IMG/VR virus record: IMGVR_UViG_3300028925_005942
Coordinates: 1-63,437 of that record
Direction: 5' to 3' (one strand)
DNA length: 63,437 bases
DNA from: a virus
Position numbers and translations under genes: made by a program. Of this stretch, positions 7,606-15,011 are shown piece by piece. Position 1 is the stretch's first letter, and each line of letters starts with the position of its first letter. The notes under the pieces were generated by a model. That model was not told the DNA's origin, ran no database searches, and saw only the letters and a program-made list of their open reading frames with translations.

Positions 7606-7851
7606 TTAATCAAGTAGTACCATATATTCATCAGGATAATTCTTCCTAAACCAAGCTATACCTTTATTCATTAGAGGGTACATACTCATGGCTTCAGCCC
7701 CCATTATTAAATCATACATTGACGCTGAATGAGAGTCGCAATAAATCTCTCCGTAACCCATTCTATTCTGTATAATTTCTCCTTCAGGGTAAATTCTTCC
7801 ATCAAACCATTTAGGTAGTGGAGCGTTCTTGTCTTCTTTATTCATTGACAT
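7606..7851 (-). CDS. hypothetical 81-residue phage protein
   Basis: Starts MSMNKEDKNAPLPKWFDG, then SMYDLIMGA, and ends with IAWFRKNYPDEYMVLLD. This pattern (KWFDG...YD.I.GA...WFR..NP..YM.LLD) is one I associate with a small family common in marine phages, without known function. It overlaps the upstream 66-residue gene by 14 bases. Confidence 0.65.
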   Translation of the reverse strand: MSMNKEDKNAPLPKWFDGRIYPEGEIIQNRMGYGEIYCDSHSASMYDLIMGAEAMSMYPLMNKGIAWFRKNYPDEYMVLLD

Positions 7852-8038
7852 TATTTATTTCATTTTTAATTTGTTCTTCATCCATTGAAAGTATTTCTTC
7901 CAATAATTCCCCTATACATTGTATAGTTTCTTCTTTTTGACGCTTAACGGCTGTCTCTAAAGCACCATCTGTATAAGGGTCTATACTTACATCATAATCT
8001 TTCATCCATGATGCCATTATTTCTAATCTTTCTTTCAT
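7838..8038 (-). CDS. hypothetical 66-residue helical protein
   Basis: Helical and acidic. The ATG overlaps the stop of the upstream gene (ATGA). No domain recognised. The coupling to both neighbours supports it as a real gene. Confidence 0.6.
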   Translation of the reverse strand: MKERLEIMASWMKDYDVSIDPYTDGALETAVKRQKEETIQCIGELLEEILSMDEEQIKNEINNVNE

Positions 8039-8448
8039 TTAATTATTTTTATTATTCTTCCTTCAATTATTATATTATCATAATGATTACCATCTACATC
8101 ATTATTATTCTCATCAACCCAATGAGGAAGTTTTCTTGGATTGTATGATAGTGTTTCTTCAGCCCAGTAGTGTTTCTGCGTTAAAGTATTCAGCTCATCA
8201 CCCATTAAATCTGCATCAGTATTATACGCCATAATAGACTCACACTCTATCCAAGAACAAACCGTTTTATTTTCCCCATCTTTTATTTTAAGGGCTGTTT
8301 TTTTATTATTCTTGAGGACTGCATTATCTACATCTAAAAGCACATCTTCAGGAGTAAAATAATATAACTCATCAGTATCAATACCTCTGACCTGCCATTT
8401 CATATAATTTTCTCCCTTACCTAGATGATATCTTAATTTATATTTCAT
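8035..8448 (-). CDS. hypothetical 137-residue protein
   Basis: Contains LPHWVDENNNDVDGNHYDN and a basic C-terminus; no family recognised. The frame is open to 8469, but ATG 8448 (MKYKLRYH) has the better A-rich leader and reduces overlap with the upstream gene to 11 bases. ATG 8403 (MKWQVRG) after a GGGAG tract is another possibility. Confidence 0.55.
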   Translation of the reverse strand: MKYKLRYHLGKGENYMKWQVRGIDTDELYYFTPEDVLLDVDNAVLKNNKKTALKIKDGENKTVCSWIECESIMAYNTDADLMGDELNTLTQKHYWAEETLSYNPRKLPHWVDENNNDVDGNHYDNIIIEGRIIKIIK

Positions 8449-8611
8449 GTTTATTATTTTGGTTATCATATAAGAATTCTTGTTCCATTGACATAGTCAA
8501 ACCTATTGACCTTATCTGTTGGCACTTCTCACTTTTTGTTAACTCTTTGTTTCTTTCTACATCTACAAGTTCCTCTATGTAACATGCGATGGCTTCGTTT
8601 AATTCTTCCAT
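8438..8611 (-). CDS. hypothetical 57-residue helical protein
   Basis: ATG 8611 to TAA 8438. Acidic/helical start (MEELNEAIACYIEELVDVER), no domain recognised. It fills an otherwise empty 140-base gap in the leftward series and its 3' end overlaps the next gene by 11 bases. Confidence 0.55.
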   Translation of the reverse strand: MEELNEAIACYIEELVDVERNKELTKSEKCQQIRSIGLTMSMEQEFLYDNQNNKHEI

Positions 8612-8613
8612 AT

Positions 8614-8916
8614 CTATTTATATTTTACATTTAATTGTTTATACATCTGAAAATCCATTCCCGTCTCTTCAAGAATATGTTGCATGTTCTCTCCATCCAC
8701 TTCCCTTTCTTTAATCATTTCTATTATATCCTTAACACCACGAATTCTTAATTCTTTAGTCCTAAGTTCTAATTCCTCTATGTGTTTCATAAAGGCTTTT
8801 ACATAACATGTATCATCTGTATTCATTTCTTCTAAGCGATAGTCATTAAAGTAATTAAACCCATCATCGACTCTATTTATTAGACTTTTATATGTTTTAT
8901 TTTCTGGCTCATTCAT
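8614..8916 (-). CDS. hypothetical 100-residue helical protein
   Basis: Charged, mostly helical (AFMKHIEELELRTKELRIRG); no domain recognised. It starts 4 bases inside the end of the 8913 gene (ATGA overlap), so it is probably translationally coupled. Confidence 0.6.
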   Translation of the reverse strand: MNEPENKTYKSLINRVDDGFNYFNDYRLEEMNTDDTCYVKAFMKHIEELELRTKELRIRGVKDIIEMIKEREVDGENMQHILEETGMDFQMYKQLNVKYK

Positions 8917-9149
8917 AATTTTTTTGGGTATATATTTGTTAGGTTATTTAATAAGTTTTCATATTCATCATACATTTCTACATAATATTCGTGTGCTTCT
9001 TCTTGCATAACCATCTCATTTTGTTTTCCTACTTCATTTGATGGAGCGTAAGTTTCTTGCCCGTAATTCATCTGAGTTATCTGTGTAGCTAATTCATCCA
9101 CTAATTCCATGAATAAATTATGGTCTATATATATTTTATTTTTTTCCAT
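8913..9149 (-). CDS. hypothetical 78-residue acidic protein
   Basis: Acidic, rich in glutamate and tyrosine (EEAHEYYVEMYDEYENLL). No domain recognised. Its start codon lies within an ACTATCATGG sequence, one of the strand-biased ACTATCA copies. Confidence 0.6.
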   Translation of the reverse strand: MEKNKIYIDHNLFMELVDELATQITQMNYGQETYAPSNEVGKQNEMVMQEEAHEYYVEMYDEYENLLNNLTNIYPKKL

Positions 9150-9160
9150 GATAGTATTTG

Positions 9161-9502
9161 TTAATCTATTAAGTTAATTTCACTAATATGCTCTACATAA
9201 TCCCAGTACACACCTATCTCAGAATGCAACTCTCCAGCTTCTCCTAGCCCTATACAAAAAGCATTGTCATTATCTTCTGACACCTTATGTATATACTCCA
9301 TAATATCCTTACACCAGTCATCTGATTCATACCACTTTGTATATTCAAAAGTATAAAACTTCATCCCATCGTTTTCAATATGTATCTTTAGATAGTTGGT
9401 TGACTTGATAGGGTGGAATTCGTGCTTAATCAATATTTCATCAAACTTATCCGATAATTTACCATACTCTACTCCTATAATTACTTTACTTCTATATCCC
9501 AT
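9161..9502 (-). CDS. hypothetical 113-residue protein (MGYRSKV family)
   Basis: Starts MGYRSKVIIGVEYG, a start shared by small alpha/beta phage proteins I have seen before; ends with an acidic GLGEAGELHSEIG segment. No enzymatic motif. A fold with beta-strands and one or two helices is likely. Role unknown. Confidence 0.6.
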   Translation of the reverse strand: MGYRSKVIIGVEYGKLSDKFDEILIKHEFHPIKSTNYLKIHIENDGMKFYTFEYTKWYESDDWCKDIMEYIHKVSEDNDNAFCIGLGEAGELHSEIGVYWDYVEHISEINLID

Positions 9503-9526
9503 TTTATTTAGTTTTAGTTAATTTAT

Positions 9527-9778
9527 TTATAAGTGTCCTCCATATCCATCAGGGCATTGGTATCTCCACTCGCTATCTCCTTTATTATCCATCCCCTCAT
9601 AATCTCCCAACCCACTTCCAAACAGATATTCTGACTTAGCTACTTTATTTGATATTTCCTCAATCCATAGGTCTTCGTTATCTAATATCCAGTCATCTAC
9701 TTGAACATCTTTAGGTACTTCAATTTCTATCTCTGTAAACTTATGATATACACTTCGTTGTTGAATTTTTACTTTCAT
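9527..9778 (-). CDS. hypothetical 83-residue protein
   Basis: Beta-rich start (MKVKIQQRSVYHKFTEIEIEVP), glycine- and tryptophan-containing C-terminus. No domain recognised. Separated from the next gene by a single base. Confidence 0.6.
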   Translation of the reverse strand: MKVKIQQRSVYHKFTEIEIEVPKDVQVDDWILDNEDLWIEEISNKVAKSEYLFGSGLGDYEGMDNKGDSEWRYQCPDGYGGHL

Positions 9779-9779
9779 C

Positions 9780-10052
9780 TTATTTATTTTTATTGTAATT
9801 ATTAATAAATCCCACTACTGAGTTGTAAGCATGTGCTATGTCTTGATTGCATATACTCTCGTAGATATTTTTGATAGCAGTATTAGATACTTCTTCACTT
9901 TGCTCTGCCTCTCCGACCAAACACTTTTCTATCACTGGCATTAGCCAATCCCAAGATTTGTGGTAATCTCCCCAAGGTAAACTACCATCTATTTTAGGAT
10001 GTTCAAAATCACCAACATACATAAATTCTGCTATAATTTTATTTTCTTTCAT
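9780..10052 (-). CDS. SWDWLMPV-family phage protein, copy 1
   Basis: 90 residues. IIAEFM near the start, then YHKSWDWLMPVIEKC, then a helical tail with VVGFIN. This is a small family common in Bacteroidetes phages with unknown role. A diverged second copy lies at 12022-12276 with the same IAEFM...SWDWLMPVV layout, so the window has a paralogous pair. Confidence 0.7.
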   Translation of the reverse strand: MKENKIIAEFMYVGDFEHPKIDGSLPWGDYHKSWDWLMPVIEKCLVGEAEQSEEVSNTAIKNIYESICNQDIAHAYNSVVGFINNYNKNK

Positions 10053-10057
10053 CTTAT

Positions 10058-10408
10058 TTAATTATTAGGGTTGTTAATTGTAGCTATACACTCTAGAACT
10101 GATTGACCTATACTAGCATTTACTTCATAGTCATAATAGCGTACTAGATGGCTCGTGATAGTGTTTCTCATCTCTTCAGTATATCCTACTAACGAATCAA
10201 ATTCATTAGGGTACACTTCATCTAGATAATTATGCATACATTCATACTCTGAGTCTAGCTCGGTATTGAACTTAGACTTAATAAACCCAGCATAAGCAGG
10301 TTTAATGATGTCAAATTGTAGGTCATACTCCATCTTTGAAAAGTCTTTATTGAAACAAACCAATAGTTGGCTGAATAAATATTCACTGTAATTTAATGTT
10401 TTTTCCAT
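10058..10408 (-). CDS. hypothetical 116-residue protein
   Basis: Helical, acidic (LNYSEYLFSQLLVCFNKDF...), no domain recognised. In the small-gene series with 4-5 base spacing to its neighbours. Confidence 0.6.
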   Translation of the reverse strand: MEKTLNYSEYLFSQLLVCFNKDFSKMEYDLQFDIIKPAYAGFIKSKFNTELDSEYECMHNYLDEVYPNEFDSLVGYTEEMRNTITSHLVRYYDYEVNASIGQSVLECIATINNPNN

Positions 10409-10412
10409 TTTT

Positions 10413-10652
10413 TTAAATAGTATTAGTTAGTATCTCGTATTCTGATATTTGCACGGACTTTATTGAGCCATCTCTCTTAAAATACCTAGTAGGTACATTA
10501 ATTTTGTTTGACTTAACATCATATCCATATTTCTTTAGTTCGCATATCCTTGATGCTAGTCTATAACACCCAAATAAATTGATAGCTTCCTTTTGTGTGA
10601 GTTTATTACCTGCTTGTAGGTAATCAATTATATCACTTGTCTGTGTTCTCAT
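10413..10652 (-). CDS. small helix-turn-helix protein
   Basis: 79 residues. IIDYLQAGNKLTQKEAINLFGCYRLASRICELKKYGYDV is the pattern of the short phage winged-helix family that begins with a LT..EA...FGC.RL..RI..LR.RG core. The remaining residues form a wing-like YFKRDGS segment. Probably binds DNA as a regulator; no target is evident. Confidence 0.7.
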   Translation of the reverse strand: MRTQTSDIIDYLQAGNKLTQKEAINLFGCYRLASRICELKKYGYDVKSNKINVPTRYFKRDGSIKSVQISEYEILTNTI

Positions 10653-10653
10653 T

Positions 10654-10992
10654 TTAAATAGTATTTATTATCGTATTAGTTATCAACACTTCTTGTTGAT
10701 TAGCTACTTCTTTTATGCATTCCTTTAATTTACTAAAATACACATCTTCATTATTGTCGGTTATTATTTGTAGTACATAAGTTTTTATAACTGTAAAATC
10801 CTCATCATAAGTTTTTTTCCATCCACCTTGACCCTTCAGTAAAGTATAGCCTGTATGGTGTATTCTTTGTAATTCACCATTTTGATTGGCATACATACCA
10901 TGACTAATTGCATCAGTTATTTTATTGAGAACCTCTGAGCATTCTAATTCATTGTCTATTGAAAAATAGATTGTATATAATTGCTTTTTCAT
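10654..10992 (-). CDS. hypothetical 112-residue protein
   Basis: Alternating strands and helices (QLYTIYFSIDNELECSEVL...), no domain recognised. One base from the downstream HTH gene and one base from the upstream gene, so part of a tight transcription unit. Confidence 0.6.
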   Translation of the reverse strand: MKKQLYTIYFSIDNELECSEVLNKITDAISHGMYANQNGELQRIHHTGYTLLKGQGGWKKTYDEDFTVIKTYVLQIITDNNEDVYFSKLKECIKEVANQQEVLITNTIINTI

Positions 10993-10993
10993 A

Positions 10994-11599
10994 TTATTGT
11001 CTATAATTAGTTTTAATTTTTCTGAATGCCTCCCAAGTACTTGATTGTAGTAGTAGTGGAGAGATGTCTATTTTTTTAGCCGTATATTTGAAACAATCCA
11101 CAAAGAAATTGTACTGAACCTTTGTCATTCCTTGATAATCGTCATTATTAGTCCATTTACCAAGACTAACTGATAAAGCGTGTCTATCAATAGTGATATT
11201 TTCGGTATTTGTAGGGTAAAGTATGTTCATATAGAAAGAACTTATCTTAGAGCCATTCAATATACCTAGTATATCAGTATCAGAACCTGATGATGATAGT
11301 ATTCCCTTTGCTTTATCCTCAAATTGTTTCATATGGTGGGACTGTCCTACTGAAATCATTTTTTCAGCACATATCATATTTTGACTCCAAGTTTTTACTG
11401 GAGAAAGTGCAGCGATTACCCCTACACATTTATTTACACTGATATTATACCTACCTGCTAGAGATTTAGCAAAGTTATTAGCATCTCCATACCAATCCCT
11501 TCTATCCTCTTGAGAGGAATTAAAGTAAAAACCAAGAATATTATTCTTAATTTTAGTTCTACTAAGCATTTCGCCCTTGTATATTTGTTTTGTTTTCAT
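10994..11599 (-). CDS. conserved phage protein, DNA-glycosylase-like helical fold (DUF7178-type, tentative)
   Basis: 201 residues. RRDWYGDANNFAKSLAGRYNISVNKCVGVIAALSPVKTWSQN, then GILNGSKISSFYMNILYP, then ITIDRHALSVSLG, match a recurring phage family with helix-hairpin-helix-like segments. Enzyme activity has not been shown to my knowledge, and no catalytic residue can be assigned. The coding region contains one GTAGGAC palindrome copy (11336-11350) and a GATGATAGT copy (11292). Confidence 0.6.
   Translation of the reverse strand: MKTKQIYKGEMLSRTKIKNNILGFYFNSSQEDRRDWYGDANNFAKSLAGRYNISVNKCVGVIAALSPVKTWSQNMICAEKMISVGQSHHMKQFEDKAKGILSSSGSDTDILGILNGSKISSFYMNILYPTNTENITIDRHALSVSLGKWTNNDDYQGMTKVQYNFFVDCFKYTAKKIDISPLLLQSSTWEAFRKIKTNYRQ
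11336..11350. repeat. GTAGGAC palindrome copy (one mismatch, in a gene)
   Basis: GTGGGACTGTCCTAC inside the 10994-11599 gene. It matches the 15-base form of the family except for one base. Confidence 0.55.
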
Positions 11600-11601
11600 A
11601 A

Positions 11602-11679
11602 TTAGTAACCTATATATATTAGTAAAATAAATGCTAGTATTACTAGCAAGAGTTCTTGTATGTTAGATAATTTATACAT
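11602..11679 (-). CDS. 25-residue membrane micropeptide, paralogue B
   Basis: ATG 11679, TAA 11602. Sequence plan: polar start with KLSNIQ, then one hydrophobic span ending LIYIGY. It shares the KLS.NQ.L.LVI.AFI layout with the peptide encoded just upstream (11683-11769), so the two look like a tandem duplication. Confidence 0.5.
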   Translation of the reverse strand: MYKLSNIQELLLVILAFILLIYIGY

Positions 11680-11682
11680 AGT

Positions 11683-11769
11683 TTAATGTATAAAAGGGTT
11701 CATCATAATCATAATAATAAATGCTATTATTACTAGTGCTAGTTGCTGATTGTCTGATAATTTACTCAT
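11683..11769 (-). CDS. 28-residue membrane micropeptide, paralogue A
   Basis: ATG 11769, TAA 11683. MSKLSDNQQLALVIIAFIIM followed by a short tail; one membrane span. It begins inside the end of the zinc-ribbon gene upstream and is followed after 3 bases by its paralogue. Similarity between the two in adjacent frames argues that both are real. Confidence 0.5.
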   Translation of the reverse strand: MSKLSDNQQLALVIIAFIIMIMMNPFIH

Positions 11770-12019
11770 CATATTTTCTTTTAGAATCGGCTTTATCCTC
11801 CTCGTTATTTTCTAGTTTTGTAGCATGATAGTCATTCGCATCTACTTTATCTTCAAACCACTCATCACATTCATCACAAATATATCCTTCAGGTTCAGCA
11901 TGGTCTAAGCAATCTAAATTCATACATATTCCTGAGTCTGATATTTCTGCATCACAGCAATAGCTCGTGGTAGCTGTTTCATAATCTTCCCCACAGCAAG
12001 GGCTTACTAAATTTCCCAT
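11762..12019 (-). CDS. small zinc-ribbon protein
   Basis: 85 residues with paired cysteines: CCGEDY near the start, YCCDAEIS, CMNLDC, then CDECDEWF. Several CxxC/CC pairs suggest two zinc sites. The tail is acidic and basic by turns (NEEDKADSKRKYDE). Role unknown. Confidence 0.65.
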   Translation of the reverse strand: MGNLVSPCCGEDYETATTSYCCDAEISDSGICMNLDCLDHAEPEGYICDECDEWFEDKVDANDYHATKLENNEEDKADSKRKYDE

Positions 12020-12021
12020 AA

Positions 12022-12276
12022 TTATTTATTGTTAGTTTGTTTTATAAATTCTACTACTACTTTGTATAACTCGTCTATGTTACAAGTAAGTAGAGCATCG
12101 TTCAACCTCATATAATCTATAGTGTCTGTGTTTCCAAATCGTTCAAAACACTCTATTACCACAGGCATCAGCCAATCCCAAGAGGTATTGTAAGGAAACT
12201 TATCATTTGTATAGTAGTCGTTTCCATAACCTATACTTGTACCCATAAATTCTGCTATTAGTTTGTTATTTTCCAT
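12022..12276 (-). CDS. SWDWLMPV-family phage protein, copy 2
   Basis: 84 residues with LIAEFMG, NTSWDWLMPVVIECF and a helical tail, paralogous to the 9780-10052 gene but diverged outside the core. Function unknown. Confidence 0.7.
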   Translation of the reverse strand: MENNKLIAEFMGTSIGYGNDYYTNDKFPYNTSWDWLMPVVIECFERFGNTDTIDYMRLNDALLTCNIDELYKVVVEFIKQTNNK

Positions 12277-12278
12277 AA

Positions 12279-12464
12279 TTATTCTTTATTAATATGTATT
12301 TCGTTAATCACTTCTTGGATATCTTCCACATCTTCTAGGTCGTTTATAAACTGAAGTAAGTCTACATTGCCTTTTAAACTGTAATTATCTAGAAATCTAT
12401 TGTAGTTATGCATAGATAAGTCTAGTATCATATCTATTAACTCTTGTGTTAATTTTTCTTCCAT
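12279..12464 (-). CDS. hypothetical 61-residue acidic helical protein
   Basis: Acidic, helical (LQFINDLEDVEDIQEVINEI), no domain recognised. The ATG at 12464 is 15 bases from a perfect GTAGGAC palindrome (12479-12494), which sits in the leader of its mRNA. Confidence 0.55.
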   Translation of the reverse strand: MEEKLTQELIDMILDLSMHNYNRFLDNYSLKGNVDLLQFINDLEDVEDIQEVINEIHINKE

Positions 12465-12471
12465 AATTTAT

Positions 12472-12639
12472 TTATTTGGTAGGACTTGTCCTACGATGAT
12501 AGTTTTCAAATTCTATTTTTAAGGCATTTTCTTCATTATCTGATAGCCTTAGTAATCCTTGTGCGTATAGATTGTATAATTCAGAAATACTAGGGGTGTA
12601 CCCAAATTTTTCTTCATACCTTTTTATTATTGTTTCCAT
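12472..12639 (-). CDS. hypothetical 55-residue protein ending in palindrome-encoded tail
   Basis: ATG 12639, TAA 12472. METIIKRYEEKFGYTPSISE start, then helical. Its last residues (HRRTSPTK) are encoded by the palindrome at 12479-12494, suggesting the palindrome was inserted or retained at the gene end. A similar TSPTK is encoded by the copy in the DUF4373 gene. Confidence 0.5.
   Translation of the reverse strand: METIIKRYEEKFGYTPSISELYNLYAQGLLRLSDNEENALKIEFENYHRRTSPTK
12479..12494. repeat. GTAGGAC palindrome copy
   Basis: GTAGGACTTGTCCTAC, perfect 16-base form, between the end of one small gene and 15 bases before the ATG of the next. A GATGATAGT motif follows immediately (12495-12503). 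No U-run follows on either strand. Confidence 0.75.
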
Positions 12640-12652
12640 AATTTATTTTTTG

Positions 12653-12667
12653 GTAGGACTGTCCTAC
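12653..12667. repeat. GTAGGAC palindrome copy
   Basis: GTAGGACTGTCCTAC, 15-base form with a single central base, 14 bases before the ATG at 12639 and 4 bases past the stop of the upstream gene. Confidence 0.75.
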
Positions 12668-12670
12668 TGG

Positions 12671-12970
12671 TTAATAAGCTGAGATAGGTCTTGATTGATG
12701 CTCTTCATAATCAATTCCCATTTTATCAGCAAAATGTTTCTTTAGTTCCTCTCCGATACCATCTAAAATGCTATTGTCATCATCACTCACTTCATCTCTT
12801 TTGGTTTCTCTTCTCAATGTATCATTAACTGCAATACTTCCTAGCATACCACCTCCTAAGTAGTTTTGGTAGGCAGACATTTTCTCTCCCTCAAATCCAA
12901 ATGGAGTTAAGTCAATTTCAATACCACCACCTCTTGATGATAGTTTTTCCCTAATAATTTTAAATTCCAT
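12671..12970 (-). CDS. hypothetical 99-residue protein
   Basis: Glycine-rich middle (QNYLGGGMLGSIAVND), acidic helical tail. The run FGFEGEKMSAYQNYLGGGMLG resembles short phage proteins without known role. Its stop is next to the palindrome at 12653-12667. Confidence 0.6.
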   Translation of the reverse strand: MEFKIIREKLSSRGGGIEIDLTPFGFEGEKMSAYQNYLGGGMLGSIAVNDTLRRETKRDEVSDDDNSILDGIGEELKKHFADKMGIDYEEHQSRPISAY

Positions 12971-12972
12971 GA

Positions 12973-13239
12973 TTATTGTTTTAAATTAATAATATTCTCT
13001 GTATTTGCGTCATGTATTTCCCAATCAAATAACATAATCATATCTGATAGAGTTAATGACTTAAATTCTTCTTCCTCAAGTCCTCCGTTATCTATTTCGT
13101 GAAAGCTATATAAATCACCTTCAATTTCTTTTAAATCGTCATAGATAATATGCCCTTCAGTACCTCCTTTATAATCGTGTAGTTGATTATCCCATAATTT
13201 ATATTTCTTTTTCATAGTTTTATTATCTTGATATTTCAA
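12973..13239 (-). CDS. hypothetical 88-residue acidic protein
   Basis: Acidic with mixed strands (HIIYDDLKEIEGDLYSFHEI). No domain recognised. Start overlaps the upstream gene by 17 bases. Confidence 0.55.
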   Translation of the reverse strand: MKYQDNKTMKKKYKLWDNQLHDYKGGTEGHIIYDDLKEIEGDLYSFHEIDNGGLEEEEFKSLTLSDMIMLFDWEIHDANTENIINLKQ

Positions 13240-13585
13240 TTATAGCTTCAGGGTATTCCTCACAAGCCTTTAGGTACGTCTCTACAAATTCTAAGAAATG
13301 TTCGTACATTCCCCAACCATTAGGGGAGTTGAACTGCTTAAAGTGTTCAGGTCTTAGTTTTAAATCCGTTAGCCCTAGTTTAAGTGGAGCTATTATATCT
13401 TTAGCCTTATCCCACTCTGACTCATCAGGTCTCCATAATGCCTTATATAAATCGCATTCATCAGCCATCTTAGTTAGATTATGAGTAGTCCCTCCATCAT
13501 AAATGCACTCAGATTCTTCTTTCCAAGTTTCTCCTTTATTGTAGCTTGTCCATTTCTGAACCCTTAATTCTATATATAAACCCAT
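13223..13585 (-). CDS. hypothetical 120-residue protein
   Basis: Contains ESECIYDGGTTHNLTKMADE, LYKALWRPDE and LRPEHFKQFNSPNGWGMYEHFLEFV, a pattern seen in small phage proteins of unknown function. No catalytic motif identified. Confidence 0.6.
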   Translation of the reverse strand: MGLYIELRVQKWTSYNKGETWKEESECIYDGGTTHNLTKMADECDLYKALWRPDESEWDKAKDIIAPLKLGLTDLKLRPEHFKQFNSPNGWGMYEHFLEFVETYLKACEEYPEAIIEISR

Positions 13586-13595
13586 AATTATTATT

Positions 13596-13925
13596 TTAAA
13601 TTAAATTCTCCCAAATCATTTCCCCTTCTTTTTCAGTCTCAATCCCATCTTTATATATTTCATCTGATAGGCTATACTTAGTGCTTAGGAAAAAATCTAC
13701 TATCCTTTGCGTTTCTGTATTAGATATACAACCATAAGAAAAAATAGTTTTATCAGCATAACTGATGTACCATATCATTTGTATTGGAGGAAATAATTTA
13801 CCGCTTCCTTTTTGTCCGTGTAATTTAGTTCGGAACGATAATTTAAACCCCTCTTCACTGATAAGGGTATTATCCTGGTAATCTATCCAATTACAATTTT
13901 CTAACTTTACTATAAACTCATTCAT
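13596..13925 (-). CDS. hypothetical 109-residue protein
   Basis: Mixed alpha/beta, no domain recognised. Starts 31 bases from the palindrome at 13956-13971, which lies in its leader. Confidence 0.55.
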   Translation of the reverse strand: MNEFIVKLENCNWIDYQDNTLISEEGFKLSFRTKLHGQKGSGKLFPPIQMIWYISYADKTIFSYGCISNTETQRIVDFFLSTKYSLSDEIYKDGIETEKEGEMIWENLI

Positions 13926-13955
13926 ATCTTAAAAATTTTAATTAATACTATTTTG

Positions 13956-13971
13956 GTAGGACTTGTCCTAC
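13956..13971. repeat. GTAGGAC palindrome copy
   Basis: GTAGGACTTGTCCTAC, perfect, in the 48-base gap between the lipoprotein gene (stop 13974) and the 13596-13925 gene. Confidence 0.75.
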
Positions 13972-13973
13972 GA

Positions 13974-14141
13974 CTATTGACCACCAAACCATCCACCTTG
14001 ACAATGTTTCTGCATTGGTCTGCCTGTTCCTACATTGTACTGGGTACTAGCGCATGATGATAGTAATAGGATTATAATTATTAATGTCAGGTAGGCTGTC
14101 CCTACAACTGATGCTGGGTTATTTTCTGCTATTTTTTTCAT
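13974..14141 (-). CDS. small lipoprotein
   Basis: 55 residues from ATG 14141 (MKKIAENNPA...), chosen because it overlaps the upstream stop as TAATG. The frame is open 15 codons further. A hydrophobic span (TLIIIILLLSSCAS) ends in a lipobox-like LSSC, followed by a short glycine-rich extracytoplasmic tail ending GGWFGGQ. Probably lipid-anchored; role unknown, possibly entry exclusion or lysis. Confidence 0.6.
   Translation of the reverse strand: MKKIAENNPASVVGTAYLTLIIIILLLSSCASTQYNVGTGRPMQKHCQGGWFGGQ
14091..14105. repeat. diverged GTAGG palindrome
   Basis: GTAGGCTGTCCCTAC inside the lipoprotein gene, same length and ends as the 15-base family but with a rearranged centre. Possibly a decayed copy. 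Confidence 0.35.
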
Positions 14142-14437
14142 TATCTTTGTATTTTTAGTCCGTGATTTTCCATATACTCTATCCAACTCATCAACTCATC
14201 AGTATTTTCAAATGTATTTAAACATTCATTGATACTCATATCTGTTGGAAATGGATTTTTATTCTCGTGTCTAAAGTATTGGTATGTATATTCGCCTACC
14301 TTTTCTGCTAAATAATAAGGGTACTGAACAAAACTTCTCACAATACTTGCTCTAATTTCTTTTCCATGTCCAAAGGCGATACTTCTTTTGTCGCACCACT
14401 TTTGTTTTCCTTGTGTACTTCTAATAATTGTAGTCAT
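14141..14437 (-). CDS. hypothetical 98-residue protein
   Basis: Basic start (STQGKQKWCDKRSIAFGHG), then a VRSFVQYPYYLAEKVGEYTY segment and an acidic helical C-terminus. No domain recognised. Confidence 0.55.
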   Translation of the reverse strand: MTTIIRSTQGKQKWCDKRSIAFGHGKEIRASIVRSFVQYPYYLAEKVGEYTYQYFRHENKNPFPTDMSINECLNTFENTDELMSWIEYMENHGLKIQR

Positions 14438-14446
14438 AATTCTTTT

Positions 14447-14581
14447 TTAATTTATTAGTATTTTAATTGTTATGATACTGAATGACATTGCTGTTACCAT
14501 CCACCATAGGAATGGTCGTTTACATTTAGTTGCGTCATTACTCCAAAAGTTTACATAATCTTTCATTAATTCTTTTTTCAT
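14447..14581 (-). CDS. 44-residue single-span membrane protein
   Basis: ATG 14581, TAA 14447. Polar start (MKKELMKDYVNFWSNDATKC) followed by a hydrophobic C-terminal span (LWWMVTAMSFSIITIKILI). Its leader (GTAGGAC palindrome, AATAATTTAAAGATAA, ATGAAAAAA) is nearly the same as that of the 14617-14988 gene. Confidence 0.5.
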   Translation of the reverse strand: MKKELMKDYVNFWSNDATKCKRPFLWWMVTAMSFSIITIKILIN

Positions 14582-14605
14582 CTTATTATCTTTAAATTAT
14601 TTCTC

Positions 14606-14620
14606 GTAGGACTGTCCTAC
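14606..14620. repeat. GTAGGAC palindrome copy
   Basis: GTAGGACTGTCCTAC, perfect, overlapping the stop of the 14617-14988 gene and 25 bases before the ATG at 14581. Confidence 0.75.
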
Positions 14621-14988
14621 TCGTTTCTTAAAAATTCTTTATCTAATTCCATCTGCATTTTAAAATTAGTATTCTTATTCATTCGACTACTCATAGGGCA
14701 ACTAGAGGTCTCTTGTGTATAGTACTCGGCTCTAGTATTGATTTCATGCACAAGTCCTTCAGGTGTCTTAATAACAAGATATAGCACCCCTCCAATTCTA
14801 TAATGATGTAAATTTCCCTTGCCTCGATTTTTTAGTTTCTTTCCGTTCCATTCCTCGACTATCCAACCCTTATTTTGAGGGATATACGGTGATGATAGTA
14901 TTTTAGTCTTCATTACTTTAGGAGGGCTTATTAATCCTTCAAGGATAAGTAACCTACGGAGTGATTTTTTAAATTCAGATTTTTTCAT
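14617..14988 (-). CDS. hypothetical 123-residue basic protein
   Basis: Basic (MKKSEFKKSLRRLLILEGLI), with WIVEEWNGKKLKNRGKGNLHHY and a beta-rich YLVIKTPEGLVHEINT segment. No family assigned. Contains GATGATAGT at 14891. Confidence 0.55.
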   Translation of the reverse strand: MKKSEFKKSLRRLLILEGLISPPKVMKTKILSSPYIPQNKGWIVEEWNGKKLKNRGKGNLHHYRIGGVLYLVIKTPEGLVHEINTRAEYYTQETSSCPMSSRMNKNTNFKMQMELDKEFLRNE

Positions 14989-15011
14989 TGCCTTATCTTT
15001 AAATTATTTTG

